Source: Paulinella micropora | Lineage: Eukaryota; Cercozoa; Imbricatea; Euglyphida; Paulinellidae | Reading direction: 5' to 3' | DNA length: 40,000 bases | Assembly: GCA_019918135.1 (NCBI GenBank) | Contig: WBZZ01001176.1 | Coordinates: forward strand, 22,501-62,500 | Shown here: positions 20,230 through 29,199 of the stretch, piece after piece | Position numbering within the stretch: position 1 is the stretch's first letter | Layout: each line of letters begins with the position of its first letter | Notes under the pieces: model-generated | Seen by the model: the letters and a program-made list of their open reading frames with translations, nothing else | Told to the model about the DNA's origin: nothing | Database searches by the model: none | Position numbers and translations under genes: made by a program

Positions 20230-20748
20230 TTAAAACTTTAAAAACATTTTTGAAACATCATTACTTTCTTTTTTTGACTTCTCCGGTTGTCCCGCATAAA
20301 CATTAACATTAACACGGCCAGTCTTTTTCCCCCCTTTCTTCGGCTGAGACTCCTCCTCGCTTTCCTCGCTTTCCTCGCTCTCATTATCGCTTTCTTCTTC
20401 AACTTTCTTTTTTACTACTTTTTTCGCCTTCTTCTGTTTAGTCTTCAATTTCATACCCGCAACACGTCGCGCAACGATATCAACAAAGTCCTGTTCGACC
20501 TCTTCCTCGTCCGAGCTGCTTTCATCACTTTTCTCACCATCTCTACCATCAATCATATCCTTCGCCAACTGCTTTTTAGTAATGTGTTCCATCTTTTCGT
20601 CTTCGCTCATTTCTTTCACATTCTTAGCCTGTTCCTCAGCGAGTAATTCCCGCGCCCGCTCAATCTTCCTCTGCTTAGCCTGGTTCTTCTTCGCCTCCCA
20701 ACCCTTTTCAAGGTTCTTCATAGCGACCTCTCTATTACCTCTCGGCAT
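20230..20748 (-). CDS. Highly charged Lys/Glu/Ser protein
   Basis: 172 residues: a basic N-terminal helix, an acidic Ser/Glu/Asp run (DESSSDEEEVEQD), a Lys-rich segment, a second acidic run with SEESEESEEES, then GRVNVNVYAG and a terminal KMFLKF. The last motif is retained in the A copy. It lies 34 bp upstream of the integrase on the same strand and diverges from the fibre gene. There are no recognisable domains. It is probably disordered and phosphorylatable. A chaperone or DNA-binding role would be guesswork. Confidence 0.72.
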   Translation of the reverse strand: MPRGNREVAMKNLEKGWEAKKNQAKQRKIERARELLAEEQAKNVKEMSEDEKMEHITKKQLAKDMIDGRDGEKSDESSSDEEEVEQDFVDIVARRVAGMKLKTKQKKAKKVVKKKVEEESDNESEESEESEEESQPKKGGKKTGRVNVNVYAGQPEKSKKESNDVSKMFLKF

Positions 20749-20817
20749 TTTATGACTTGATTATATTAATATACAAAATAATATTATTTAGTTTTTATTA
20801 ATTAACAATATATAATA

Positions 20818-23800
20818 ATGTCGCAATTCAAAAGTTTATTAGGCCTTAATGAAATCGCTACAGACAGCCTTTCAATCGCAAACTTAGACTTAACGAACAC
20901 TAATATTATCGGCTTAAACACAGATAGAGTGCCAGAAGATGCCGACCCCGTAAACCTCTACTATACTGACGGCCGATTTGATGCGAGGTTGGCAACCAAA
21001 TCAACAACAGACCTTAAAGAAGGAAGTCGATTATATTACACAGAGCAACGAGTAAGGGACAACGACGAGGTTAAAGCCTCAACTCAACACCGCTCTAATA
21101 CAAGTAATCCACACCAAACCAGTCTATACAATTTGATAGACACTAACATATCCACACCAACGGTCGGGCAATACTTAACATATAATGATGTGGATGGTAA
21201 ATGGAGAAATACAGCACTAGGTTCAATAGACACACTCTCCGATGTAGTCATAACGGCACCAATAGCGATGAATAGTTATCTAACATATAATTCAATAAGT
21301 TGGGTAAATAAAACCTTTCCGATAAATGTTGATGAATTCGGCAATATTAATATGGGCGGTTATTTGAATATAACAGAAGTAAATTTACTAAATACGATAT
21401 TGGTTTCTTCAATCATAACCACTGCGACATTTAATGATGCTTTTGACACACAGCTCGCCACTAAATCAACAACCAACTTAGCAGAGGGAACAAACCTTTA
21501 CTATACGACGGCCAGAGCAAATACAGACTTTGACACAAGGCTCGCAACCAAAAGCACCACAGATTTAAAAGAAGGGACTAACTTATATTACACCACAGCA
21601 AGATTTGATAGTCAATTGGCAACTAAGAGCACCACCAACTTAGCTGAGGGAACCAATCTATATTACACCACCGCGAGAGCCAATACAGACTTTGACACAC
21701 GGCTAGCTACTAAATCAACTACTAACTTAGCAGAAGGAACCAATTTATACTATACCACAGCAAGGGCTAATACGGACTTTGACACACGACTAGCTACTAA
21801 ATCAACCACTAACTTAGCCGAAGGAACAAACTTATATTACACCAATTCTAGGTTTGACACTCAATTAGCAACAAAAAGCACCACCAATTTAGCAGAGGGA
21901 ACTAATCTATATTACACCACCGCCAGAGATAATTCAAATTTTGACACACGGCTCGCAACTAAATCAACTACTAACTTAGCTGAGGGAACAAACCTTTACT
22001 ATACGACAGCCAGAGCGAATACGGACTTTGATACGAGACTGGCGACTAAATCAACCACTAACTTAGCAGAGGGAACCAATTTATATTACACTAATGCGAG
22101 ATTTGACACTCAATTAGCGACCAAGAGCACAACCAACTTAGCAGAGGGAACCAATTTATACTATACCACAGCAAGGGCTAATACGGACTTTGACACACGG
22201 CTAGGAACTAAATCAACCACTAACTTAGCAGAGGGGACAAACCTTTACTACACCAATGCGAGATTTGACACTCAATTAGCAACAAAGAGCACAACCAACT
22301 TAGCTGAGGGAACAAATCTATATTACACCACCGCAAGGGCGAATACGGACTTTGACACACGGCTAGGAACTAAATCAATAGATGCTTTAAGTGATGTAAT
22401 AATAACAACACCCGCAAACGGTCAATTACTCACATACAACGGTACAAACTGGGTAAATTCAACAGGGGCTTTATCTTTTCTTGCTTTATCGGGGGGAACA
22501 ATGACGGGTGATGTTAAATATGGGGCTTCTGCTTTTACTCTATACACATCACCACAGACAATGACAACCAACTCCGCCCCGTCTCCTTTTGTTGCTTCGG
22601 CTTCTAATGAATACAATCCCGCTTATTATGCTTTTAATGCCGACCAGAACGATTACTGGACGACAGCCATTTATTACAACGACACGACAGGGGTATATAA
22701 TAGAACGCCAGCAACTACGAATACTTGGGGAGGCACACCATACACAGGCGAATACATAAAAATAGATTTAGGAGCAATATACAAGATAAAAACATATTAT
22801 GTGCGGTCTTCTTCTGCGAACTTTATTGAAACAACCCCGAATATTTGGTATGTTGGAACGAGCACAGACAATGCGACATACACTTTATGGGATAGTCAAA
22901 CAGGGCAGGCGTGGGCCAGTCAATCGACTAAAACATATACGCCCGCTTCAAATGTTAATGCGAGATATATTATTTTCGTAGTGAATAAAACGGGAAGCGG
23001 TGGAACAAATTTTAGAAGCCAGCCCCGTATAGCAAGTTTGTATTTTGATTATGAGACATTTAACTATGATATAACGAATGTTAGAAATATCGCGGGATAC
23101 TCATTAACGACGAGCGGGGCGATATCAGCAACAGGAACCATAACAGCCAGCGGATTGATTACGGCTAATGCTGGTATATCAGGAACCACATTAACGGCGA
23201 GCGGTTTGATTACTGCTAATGCTGGGGTATCAGGAACCACATTAACAACAAGCGGATTGATTACGGCGAATGCGGGGATATCAGTTGTAAATAGCACGGC
23301 AGACATAAGAGGGGAAGCGAGAAGCGGGTCTCACGGAACCCCCGTCGGTTTATATGTATCAGCTAATCTAGGGCAGGCTTCTGCGGGCGTTGAATTTAGG
23401 CACAGCAACGGGACACAGGGCGTCGGATTTGGTTATAATTCAATATATGCCGCGGGAAGCGATGGAAATCAAAATTTAAATTTTTATGCTAAGGGGAGTG
23501 GGTCATTAATTGCTCAGAGTAATTTTTATACGAGTGCGATGTTGGTGGCGGATGGAGGAAGTAGAATATCGGTTCAAAATACGGTAGATGGAGGAAGCAA
23601 TTATGGAATTTTTATGTATGATACAGGCGATACAAACTGGGGAATTTATATGGCTCAGTCAGGGTCGGGTAAAGCACTGGATGGAAAAGTAGCACCGGCA
23701 GCACTTAATAACGACTTTACGAGTTGGGCAGTTAGATTTAGAGTGAATAATACTTCAACGACTGGTTTTATATGGGAAAATTCTTCAAATGCTTGTAAAA

Positions 23801-24318
23801 TGTCATTAAGGGCGGATAATGGGCAATTAGTCGTTCCACTAAATGTTTATGTGACTTCAGATAAAAGATTAAAAACAGATATTGAAGAATGTCCAGGATT
23901 AGAATTGATTAACAAAATAAATCCTGTATGTTTTCGTATGATTGAAAATAAAACACCGCTTAGAATGGGTATGTTAGCACAGGAGTTAGATGACCTTATT
24001 CAAGAGTTAAATATACCAGACTTTGCGGGATTATCTAAAACACCCGTTAAGTTTCCTTGTGAGAAGCAAAGTGAAGAATGTAAAATGAAAGGGATGAAAA
24101 TTAAACCCGAAGATGTCAAAATGATTGAAAATGGCGATTATAGTTATTCTATTGCTTATCCAGAGTTTATCGCACCATTAATTAAAGCAGTTCAACAATT
24201 ATCAGAAAAGGTAGTTAATTTAGAAAAAGAAAATAAAACTTTACTTAATATATTACAAGACCAAGCGAACCAATTAGCAGAAATCAGAGCGGAAGTATTT
24301 CCTTCAAATGCCCCCTAG
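20818..24318 (+). CDS. Long fibre protein with repeats, discoidin-like and S74 domains
   Basis: 1166 residues, intact. The head (1 to about 195) is nearly identical to that of A. Residues 215-517 are eleven copies of a 25- or 29-residue repeat (TKSTTNLAEGTNLYYT). At about 640-742 YIKIDLGAIYKIKTYYV and following resemble an F5/8 type C (discoidin) sugar-binding fold. Further on, TASGLITANAG repeats appear. TSDKRLKTDI near residue 1012 opens an S74 chaperone domain with the Ser-Asp cleavage motif and GMLAQELDDL. A coiled coil (VNLEKENKTLLNI) ends it. It probably forms a trimeric attachment fibre. The discoidin-like part is absent from A, suggesting a receptor-specific module. It overlaps the next gene by 11 bases. 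Confidence 0.9.
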   Translation: MSQFKSLLGLNEIATDSLSIANLDLTNTNIIGLNTDRVPEDADPVNLYYTDGRFDARLATKSTTDLKEGSRLYYTEQRVRDNDEVKASTQHRSNTSNPHQTSLYNLIDTNISTPTVGQYLTYNDVDGKWRNTALGSIDTLSDVVITAPIAMNSYLTYNSISWVNKTFPINVDEFGNINMGGYLNITEVNLLNTILVSSIITTATFNDAFDTQLATKSTTNLAEGTNLYYTTARANTDFDTRLATKSTTDLKEGTNLYYTTARFDSQLATKSTTNLAEGTNLYYTTARANTDFDTRLATKSTTNLAEGTNLYYTTARANTDFDTRLATKSTTNLAEGTNLYYTNSRFDTQLATKSTTNLAEGTNLYYTTARDNSNFDTRLATKSTTNLAEGTNLYYTTARANTDFDTRLATKSTTNLAEGTNLYYTNARFDTQLATKSTTNLAEGTNLYYTTARANTDFDTRLGTKSTTNLAEGTNLYYTNARFDTQLATKSTTNLAEGTNLYYTTARANTDFDTRLGTKSIDALSDVIITTPANGQLLTYNGTNWVNSTGALSFLALSGGTMTGDVKYGASAFTLYTSPQTMTTNSAPSPFVASASNEYNPAYYAFNADQNDYWTTAIYYNDTTGVYNRTPATTNTWGGTPYTGEYIKIDLGAIYKIKTYYVRSSSANFIETTPNIWYVGTSTDNATYTLWDSQTGQAWASQSTKTYTPASNVNARYIIFVVNKTGSGGTNFRSQPRIASLYFDYETFNYDITNVRNIAGYSLTTSGAISATGTITASGLITANAGISGTTLTASGLITANAGVSGTTLTTSGLITANAGISVVNSTADIRGEARSGSHGTPVGLYVSANLGQASAGVEFRHSNGTQGVGFGYNSIYAAGSDGNQNLNFYAKGSGSLIAQSNFYTSAMLVADGGSRISVQNTVDGGSNYGIFMYDTGDTNWGIYMAQSGSGKALDGKVAPAALNNDFTSWAVRFRVNNTSTTGFIWENSSNACKMSLRADNGQLVVPLNVYVTSDKRLKTDIEECPGLELINKINPVCFRMIENKTPLRMGMLAQELDDLIQELNIPDFAGLSKTPVKFPCEKQSEECKMKGMKIKPEDVKMIENGDYSYSIAYPEFIAPLIKAVQQLSEKVVNLEKENKTLLNILQDQANQLAEIRAEVFPSNAP
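21460..22368 (+). repeat. Eleven tandem 75/87-bp repeats in the fibre shaft
   Basis: Seven 29-residue and four 25-residue units of TKSTTNLAEGTNLYYT plus a variable linker (TARANTDFDTRLA or NARFDTQLA). The codons differ between units while the protein hardly changes, indicating old repeats kept by selection. Confidence 0.9.
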
Positions 24319-24649
24319 ATTACATCCGCCACCTCCAATCATAGAAGTAGATGGCGAACTGACGCCCGAGTTGAAGAATCGCGTGCTAGATGTCCAAATT
24401 AAGCAGGAAGAAAAAAAATTAGACCACGAATACGAGGACAACTGGGATTGTTGTATGACGAAGCGAAAAACTGACAGCCGACTTATTAAATACTTATTTC
24501 AAATGGGTATCATTATCGCCATCATCACCCTTTGTATCGTGAGGCTATCAGAAAAGAACTTGCCGTGCGAGGTAGCCAACACGTACGTCGGTATTTTGAC
24601 ACTACTTATCGGCATCTGCCTTCCTTCGCCTTCTAGTTCAAAGAAATGA
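24308..24649 (+). CDS. Small membrane protein coupled to the fibre gene
   Basis: 113 residues starting MPPRLHPPPP, then an acidic/basic stretch with TPELKNRVLDV, CC (WDCCMTK) and two hydrophobic segments (MGIIIAIITLCIVRLS and YVGILTLLIGICLP). Its start lies inside the end of the fibre gene, which suggests coupled expression. It could anchor or fold the fibre. This is inference. The stop is followed directly by GC-rich hairpins. Confidence 0.78.
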   Translation: MPPRLHPPPPIIEVDGELTPELKNRVLDVQIKQEEKKLDHEYEDNWDCCMTKRKTDSRLIKYLFQMGIIIAIITLCIVRLSEKNLPCEVANTYVGILTLLIGICLPSPSSSKK

Positions 24650-24694
24650 AAGGGCAAGCCCTTTCGAACCCGGGGTTGTAGGGGCTCGCCCCTA
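24649..24694. terminator. Two GC-rich hairpins between convergent genes
   Basis: AAAGGGCAAGCCCTTT at 24649-24664 and TAGGGGCTCGCCCCTA at 24679-24694, with GGGGTTGTAGGGGC overlapping the second. They separate the membrane-protein gene from the convergent secreted-protein gene. They may end or process transcripts. Confidence 0.6.
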
Positions 24695-24931
24695 CTAGCA
24701 TTCAAACGAATAGACTTTATACCAAGAGCTATCACCCGCACAGATTAACGGAATGGCTTCATCAAAACTAACACACCAATCACTCATCGGCTTATACACA
24801 CATCCCTTTTGGATACAATAAAGACAACTTTCATTTTTTTTATCGCTGACCCGTGAATAGAAGTCGCAGGCGGTCCGAGCGGAAATATTAATTAATAAAA
24901 AGTTTATAAAGATTAGTATAGGCGACAACAT
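24695..24931 (-). CDS. Small secreted cysteine-rich protein
   Basis: 78 residues. The N-terminus MLSPILIFINFLLINISARTA is a signal peptide. The rest has six to seven Cys (CDFY, SCLYC, GCVY, WCVSFDEAIPLICAG, a final EC), the same spacing type as in A. Its ATG (24929-24931) shares the palindrome CATG with the ATG of the 120-aa gene on the other strand (24930-24932), so the two start codons overlap. No known family was recognised. It is conserved in both elements. A secreted or lumenal disulfide-rich protein is inferred. Confidence 0.75.
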   Translation of the reverse strand: MLSPILIFINFLLINISARTACDFYSRVSDKKNESCLYCIQKGCVYKPMSDWCVSFDEAIPLICAGDSSWYKVYSFEC

Positions 24932-25292
24932 GGCGGACTATAAATACCAGAAGATTATTTTTCTAAGTTATGATTTTGTTGGCGATAGCAAGTCATTCAA
25001 CAAAAACATTCAATTGAGCTTTACACCGACTAGAATGAATGTTAAGTTTATCCACTATATGAATGACTTGACCGAGACGAAAACAAAAATCCTTTATATG
25101 GACCGCATCGGGATTATTGGCTCATTCGCAGACAGTGATATGGCAAACATTTCCAATCTTAGCTACAACTTAGGTATTATTAATTGGACCGACGGACAAT
25201 ACACTTTTAAAGTGCTTAAAACGGATAATGGCAATATTGAGACTGACCCCTTAGACGGAAGAATTGTTATTTGTTTAGAATTTCTTGGCTGA
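24930..25292 (+). CDS. Conserved 120-residue protein of unknown function
   Basis: MADYKYQKIIFLSYDFVGD opens a likely beta-rich protein ending RIVICLEFLG, strongly similar to 10006-10368. It has no signal, membrane segment or known motif. TATAGG lies eleven to five bases before the ATG. It is followed after 16 bases by the ATPase. Conservation at this place in both elements suggests a virion or assembly role, but no function can be assigned. Confidence 0.82.
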   Translation: MADYKYQKIIFLSYDFVGDSKSFNKNIQLSFTPTRMNVKFIHYMNDLTETKTKILYMDRIGIIGSFADSDMANISNLSYNLGIINWTDGQYTFKVLKTDNGNIETDPLDGRIVICLEFLG

Positions 25293-25308
25293 CGAAAATA
25301 TAGCGACG

Positions 25309-26124
25309 ATGGAAAAAATTAATGATATACGAGTTAGACCAGTTAAGCAAAACGGAGATGGCGACAAGTTGGCAAAAGGATATAAGTTGTTTGATGAACC
25401 GTATGCCAATATATTTCTTCTCGCTCGCAAGAAGAGTGGCAAGACGACCGCGCTGTTTGAAATCCTGAAACGAACAACGGACAAAAAGACCCGTATTGTT
25501 ATTATAGCCAGCACGATACACAAGGACCACATTTACAAAGAAATGGTTAAGCACTTCAAGAAGAAGGGAAACCCGATGGCGATATACACATATTTGAAAA
25601 CGGACGGGTATAGTGTGATTGATTACGAATTAGACAAGCTCAATAAACCCGATGAAGAGCAAGAAGGAGAAATCATTCAGGATGGTCAAGAAGAACCAAA
25701 GCCGAAGTTTCTTTATTTTGGAAAAGAAGAGAAGCAGGGGCAAGCCCCCGCACCCCCGAGACCGTCTAAGTATCAAACTCCCGAAGTCGTGTTCGTCCTT
25801 GATGACCTTGGAAGTGGCCTAAGGGATAAGTCTGTGAGCGACCTGTTGAAGAAAAATAGACATTATAAGTCAAAAGTGATTATGAGCTCGCAGTACCTTA
25901 ACGACTTACGACCCGAGGCAATTAAACAGCTGGACTATCTCCTTATTTTTCCTGGTCAGAGTGTCGATAAAATAGAACTCGTGTATAAGCATCTGGACCT
26001 CGGCTACGACCTTGAATACTTCATTGAAAAATACCACGAGGCGACAAAAGAGCGATTTAACTTTTTGTATGTTGACGCTGTATCGGACGAGCTAAGGCAG
26101 AATTTTAATAAACGATTTTTGTAA
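25309..26124 (+). CDS. A32/FtsK-HerA-like packaging ATPase
   Basis: 271 residues from the ATG at 25309, as in A. The P-loop is ARKKSGKT at residues 39-46, with Ala replacing the first Gly of GxxxxGKT. Walker B is VVFVLDD (160-166). SSQYLNDLR at 193-201 is the sensor-like motif after NRHYKSKV. A linker of about 50 charged residues with a Pro/Ala patch lies between. Expected to translocate the element's DNA into capsids. It sits directly after the 120-aa gene and before core-like, protease and capsid genes, the usual Polinton morphogenesis order. Confidence 0.92.
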   Translation: MEKINDIRVRPVKQNGDGDKLAKGYKLFDEPYANIFLLARKKSGKTTALFEILKRTTDKKTRIVIIASTIHKDHIYKEMVKHFKKKGNPMAIYTYLKTDGYSVIDYELDKLNKPDEEQEGEIIQDGQEEPKPKFLYFGKEEKQGQAPAPPRPSKYQTPEVVFVLDDLGSGLRDKSVSDLLKKNRHYKSKVIMSSQYLNDLRPEAIKQLDYLLIFPGQSVDKIELVYKHLDLGYDLEYFIEKYHEATKERFNFLYVDAVSDELRQNFNKRFL

Positions 26125-26159
26125 TTTAAAATAATTATTTTTTTAAGAACTTTATATAG

Positions 26160-26477
26160 ATGCCAACATCACCAGTGATTATTTCACAACCAGCGGGATA
26201 TAACATCGGATACAATCCTTCACCAATTACAAAGATGCCACAAGCGGGAGGAAGAAAGAAGAAAGGAAAAAAGAAACAAACGGGCGGTAAAATTAACTGG
26301 GCGAAAGTAGAAAAAGCAGCCACAAATGTTGAAAGATGGTTGAGAAAGAACAAAGCTATTTCAAGGGGTGCTACTTTTCTGAGTGATGTCGGAGTGCCTT
26401 ATGCGGACCGTGTAGCGAAGGCGGCGGCGAAGCAAGGATACGGCAAACAACGAGGTGGAGCTGTTAAGTTTCGTTAG
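26160..26477 (+). CDS. Small basic core-like virion protein
   Basis: 105 residues. The N-terminus PVIISQPAGYNIGYNP is conserved with A. Basic Gly/Lys runs follow with Gly-Gly sites at 30-31 (QAGGRK), 42-43 (QTGGKI) and 99-100 (QRGGAV), and an amphipathic helix in between. The composition and the GG sites resemble small adenovirus core proteins that the viral protease cuts. Promoter-like TTTATATAG abuts the ATG. Role inferred from composition and position. Confidence 0.68.
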   Translation: MPTSPVIISQPAGYNIGYNPSPITKMPQAGGRKKKGKKKQTGGKINWAKVEKAATNVERWLRKNKAISRGATFLSDVGVPYADRVAKAAAKQGYGKQRGGAVKFR

Positions 26478-26516
26478 CAGGGGCCTTCGTCCCCCGCACC
26501 CCCTCCGTCGGGGTTC
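26478..26516 (+). terminator. GC-rich hairpins after the core-like gene
   Basis: GGGGCCTTCGTCCCC and CCCCTCCGTCGGGG in tandem, immediately after the stop codon. Belongs to the family of post-stop palindromes in B. Confidence 0.55.
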
Positions 26517-26561
26517 TGTATTAAACTAAACTTTTTATTATTTTTTTTCTATCAATATACA

Positions 26562-28172
26562 ATGGTTGTAAAGAAGCCAAAGAAAAAACTTAAACAACGG
26601 CCGCCGAGGATATACAGAACCAAAGACGGCCGACCATATATCAGAGTGAAAGGTAAACGAGCATATCTCAACTTTGGCGAGAAAACCAACGACCTTTCAA
26701 CACTTCAAATCGTTAAGTTGTTTTTGAAATATATGACCAAACCCAAACGGCGGGGTCAGAAAGAACGAATAGTTAAGTCTGAATTTGACCGTCTTGAATA
26801 CGAGAACCGCAACCAGATACAAGACAACTTACAGAAAAAATATGACCTAATACACGACGAGGAACAAAAGGAAAAGAAGAAACGGGAAGAGATAGAAGAA
26901 GAAAAGAAAAGGTTGGAAATAAAAGAAATGAAAGACCTTGAAGAGAAAGAAGAAGAAAAGAAAAGAAGAGAGAGGAAGGAGGATGCTGAAATGAAGGAAA
27001 GACGAGAAGAAAAGAAGAGGGAAATAGCAAAACTACAACGAATTAATATGGAATTAATAGAACACCAGAAAACTAACAATCTTTTGACAATGCCTACGAC
27101 ACCAGCACCAAAAAGGACGAAAACACCGCAGTCTGGAAAAGTAAAAGATGTAACTGACGAACTGAAAGCGAAAGACTCAAAATATAGGCAAATAGAACGG
27201 GAAAAAATCGTTAATGAAATGATAGATGGTCGTAGAGTCAAACCGTGGCCAACTAATAAGGTAATAATAAATAAACTAGCAGAAGCTGGAATTAATATCC
27301 CGATTGTTAAAACTGGCAAAAATAAGTCTAATTATAAAAATTCAATGAAACAGTTTCTTTACAATCACAAAACCACAGTCGGAATAAAAACACCAGCGGA
27401 TGGATGGGCTAGGTTTGGTGCTTGGTTTTCTAAGAAAATAGCAAAAAAAAATTTAGCACCACCGCCATTTCCACCAGCGGAAGAAAAAGAACCAGAACCA
27501 CAACCAGAACCACAACCAGAAGAAAAAGAGCCACCGCCACAACCAGAACCACAACCAGAACCACAACCAGAAGACCCAGAAGAACAACCGCCGGCCGACG
27601 ATGAGGATGTGAAAGACTTAATAACTCAATTCCAAAATATGCCACCACCGTTAGAAGACGACAAAGAACAAAGCGGGACGGGCTACCGCGGGCTAATGAC
27701 GGACGAAATAGACAACATTATGAAATATGATTGGTATTTAGGGACAGTAGCTAGCGACGAAATAAACAAACTGAAGCCTGAAAAAAGAAAGAAGTATGGA
27801 TTTATAATGAACTTGGATAAGTCTAGTCAAGCGGGCTCACATTGGATTGCTGTTTGGATTGACACAATTAAAGATGACTCTATTGAAATCTACGACCCTC
27901 TCGCGCTGTATAAGCCGACTGAGCTATTTCTACACCAAATGAAACAGCTTATTGAAAAGAGTAAGCCGAACACATACCTGCTTATGAAAGTCAATCAAGT
28001 CAAAAACCAAAGCGACACAAGCACAACCTGCGGGTGGCATAGTATTAGGTTTCTTAAAGAAAGAGCGAAAGGGAACCGCTTTAAATTCGCAAGCGGATGG
28101 ACTGATTTGAAGGAAAAAGAAGCGGAGGAGTTGAAAGCGCAGAACGGCTACGGCTTTGATACCTTTATCTAA
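26562..28172 (+). CDS. Adenain/Ulp1-like maturation protease with long N-terminal extension
   Basis: 536 residues. 1-95: basic domain with IYRTKDGRPYIRVKGK. 95-170: charged coiled coil. 200-295: helical domain. 296-347: Pro/Glu/Gln linker (EPQPEP repeats). 370-536: protease. The catalytic set is visible: His427 in GSHWIAVWI, Asp445 in IEIYDPLA, Gln483 and Cys490 in TTCGWHS. Gln to Cys spacing of seven equals that of adenain. The protease of an adenovirus is about 200 residues, so the extension is unusual. It may tether the enzyme to DNA or capsid. Likely cuts Gly-Gly sites in virion proteins. Confidence 0.92.
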   Translation: MVVKKPKKKLKQRPPRIYRTKDGRPYIRVKGKRAYLNFGEKTNDLSTLQIVKLFLKYMTKPKRRGQKERIVKSEFDRLEYENRNQIQDNLQKKYDLIHDEEQKEKKKREEIEEEKKRLEIKEMKDLEEKEEEKKRRERKEDAEMKERREEKKREIAKLQRINMELIEHQKTNNLLTMPTTPAPKRTKTPQSGKVKDVTDELKAKDSKYRQIEREKIVNEMIDGRRVKPWPTNKVIINKLAEAGINIPIVKTGKNKSNYKNSMKQFLYNHKTTVGIKTPADGWARFGAWFSKKIAKKNLAPPPFPPAEEKEPEPQPEPQPEEKEPPPQPEPQPEPQPEDPEEQPPADDEDVKDLITQFQNMPPPLEDDKEQSGTGYRGLMTDEIDNIMKYDWYLGTVASDEINKLKPEKRKKYGFIMNLDKSSQAGSHWIAVWIDTIKDDSIEIYDPLALYKPTELFLHQMKQLIEKSKPNTYLLMKVNQVKNQSDTSTTCGWHSIRFLKERAKGNRFKFASGWTDLKEKEAEELKAQNGYGFDTFI

Positions 28173-28238
28173 CCCCCTCCGTTGTGGTAATTAAAACAAA
28201 AAAATATATTTTCTATTATATATCCAAAATTAGAGGTG

Positions 28239-29054
28239 ATGGAGTATAGAGGCGGGCGAAGTAGCAACATTTACTATGTCAATAGCAAAAATAGGATAAA
28301 CGGCACGGATAGTGATTTCACTCACTCCATTGATATGAAAGGGCTAGACAACCCGACACACTGTAAAATACTTCATATCTATGTGCCGAAATCATATTAC
28401 TCTGTGGCAAGTCCTTACAACACTTTTATTCTAAGCGAAGACGGATACGAGGCACTCATTACGATACCGGAGGGAAACTACACAATGAACAACTTAAAAA
28501 ATAAGCTGACCGAGGTGCTAACCGCAGAAAGTCCCAACGACTACGTGTACACGGTCACAAGCAACAACACGAATACCGACCCCGAAGACGGCAAGCTATT
28601 ATTTACTGTGGCAGACAATCCCATTAACATTCAACCGCGGTTTATATTTGACACCGAAACACGTATTCACGAAGTAATGGGTTTTGACCGCGACTCGACA
28701 TACTTCTTCGCTAATAATACACTGAGGTCACCAAACGTCATAATCTTGACTGGCGAAAAAACATTATATCTACAGTCTGATTTAGTCGGCGAAGGTGATA
28801 ACCACGTGCTCCAAGAAATATACACGGCGAATGAAATTCCGTTTGGCTCTGTTATCTACGACGGCTCGGGTAGTGAATACGGCAAAAGATTGTCTACGAG
28901 TTCAAGCAATGTGTATCGGTTTTACTTGACTGACGAAAATGACCAAGCCATTAACCTCAACGGCCTCGGCATTGTTATGACATTGTTGATTTACCGCGAG
29001 ACGAATTATTTTAATTTATTTACATCATTTTTTAATTTACTCAAATCAAGATAG
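28239..29054 (+). CDS. Minor capsid (penton-like) protein
   Basis: 271 residues from the ATG at 28239, as in A. A Gly-Gly site is at residues 5-6 (MEYRGGRSS). The core carries IYVPKSYYSVASPYN and ITIPEGNYTMNNLKNKL, the pattern I associate with Polinton and virophage pentons, probably a single jelly roll. The end is hydrophobic (LFTSFFNLLKS). It sits between protease and MCP, the usual place. TATATATCC lies upstream. Confidence 0.82.
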   Translation: MEYRGGRSSNIYYVNSKNRINGTDSDFTHSIDMKGLDNPTHCKILHIYVPKSYYSVASPYNTFILSEDGYEALITIPEGNYTMNNLKNKLTEVLTAESPNDYVYTVTSNNTNTDPEDGKLLFTVADNPINIQPRFIFDTETRIHEVMGFDRDSTYFFANNTLRSPNVIILTGEKTLYLQSDLVGEGDNHVLQEIYTANEIPFGSVIYDGSGSEYGKRLSTSSSNVYRFYLTDENDQAINLNGLGIVMTLLIYRETNYFNLFTSFFNLLKSR

Positions 29055-29095
29055 GGGCCTGCCCCCCCCTATAACCCCGCATGAGGTTAGTAAGG
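29053..29095 (+). terminator. GC-rich palindrome after the penton gene
   Basis: AGGGGCCTGCCCCCCCCTATAACCCC, in two parts (hairpin AGGGGCCTGCCCC, then CCCCTATAACCCC), directly after the stop. Same style as 30688-30720. Confidence 0.5.
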
Positions 29096-29133
29096 TAATT
29101 TAGAATTATTTATTTATTTTTTTATCTATAAGA

Positions 29134-29194
29134 TATAGAACCTTTTGAAAATCGTTTTTGAGATCGTAAGTGGTTTTTGAAAAAAAGCACTTAC
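29134..29194 (+). promoter_or_regulatory. TATAGAACC promoter motif and leader hairpin of the MCP gene
   Basis: TATAGAACC at 29134-29142. The stem is GTAAGTG (29166-29172) with CACTTAC (29188-29194), extended by TTTTT/AAAAA inside. It ends 5 bases before the ATG at 29200. The leader of the gene at 30822 has the same design with covarying stem bases. Confidence 0.75.
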
Positions 29195-29199
29195 AAAAA

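Noticed and set aside
29170..29199. GTG start for the MCP
   Set aside because: It would translate through the leader hairpin and is not shared by A, where the homologous ATG is clear.
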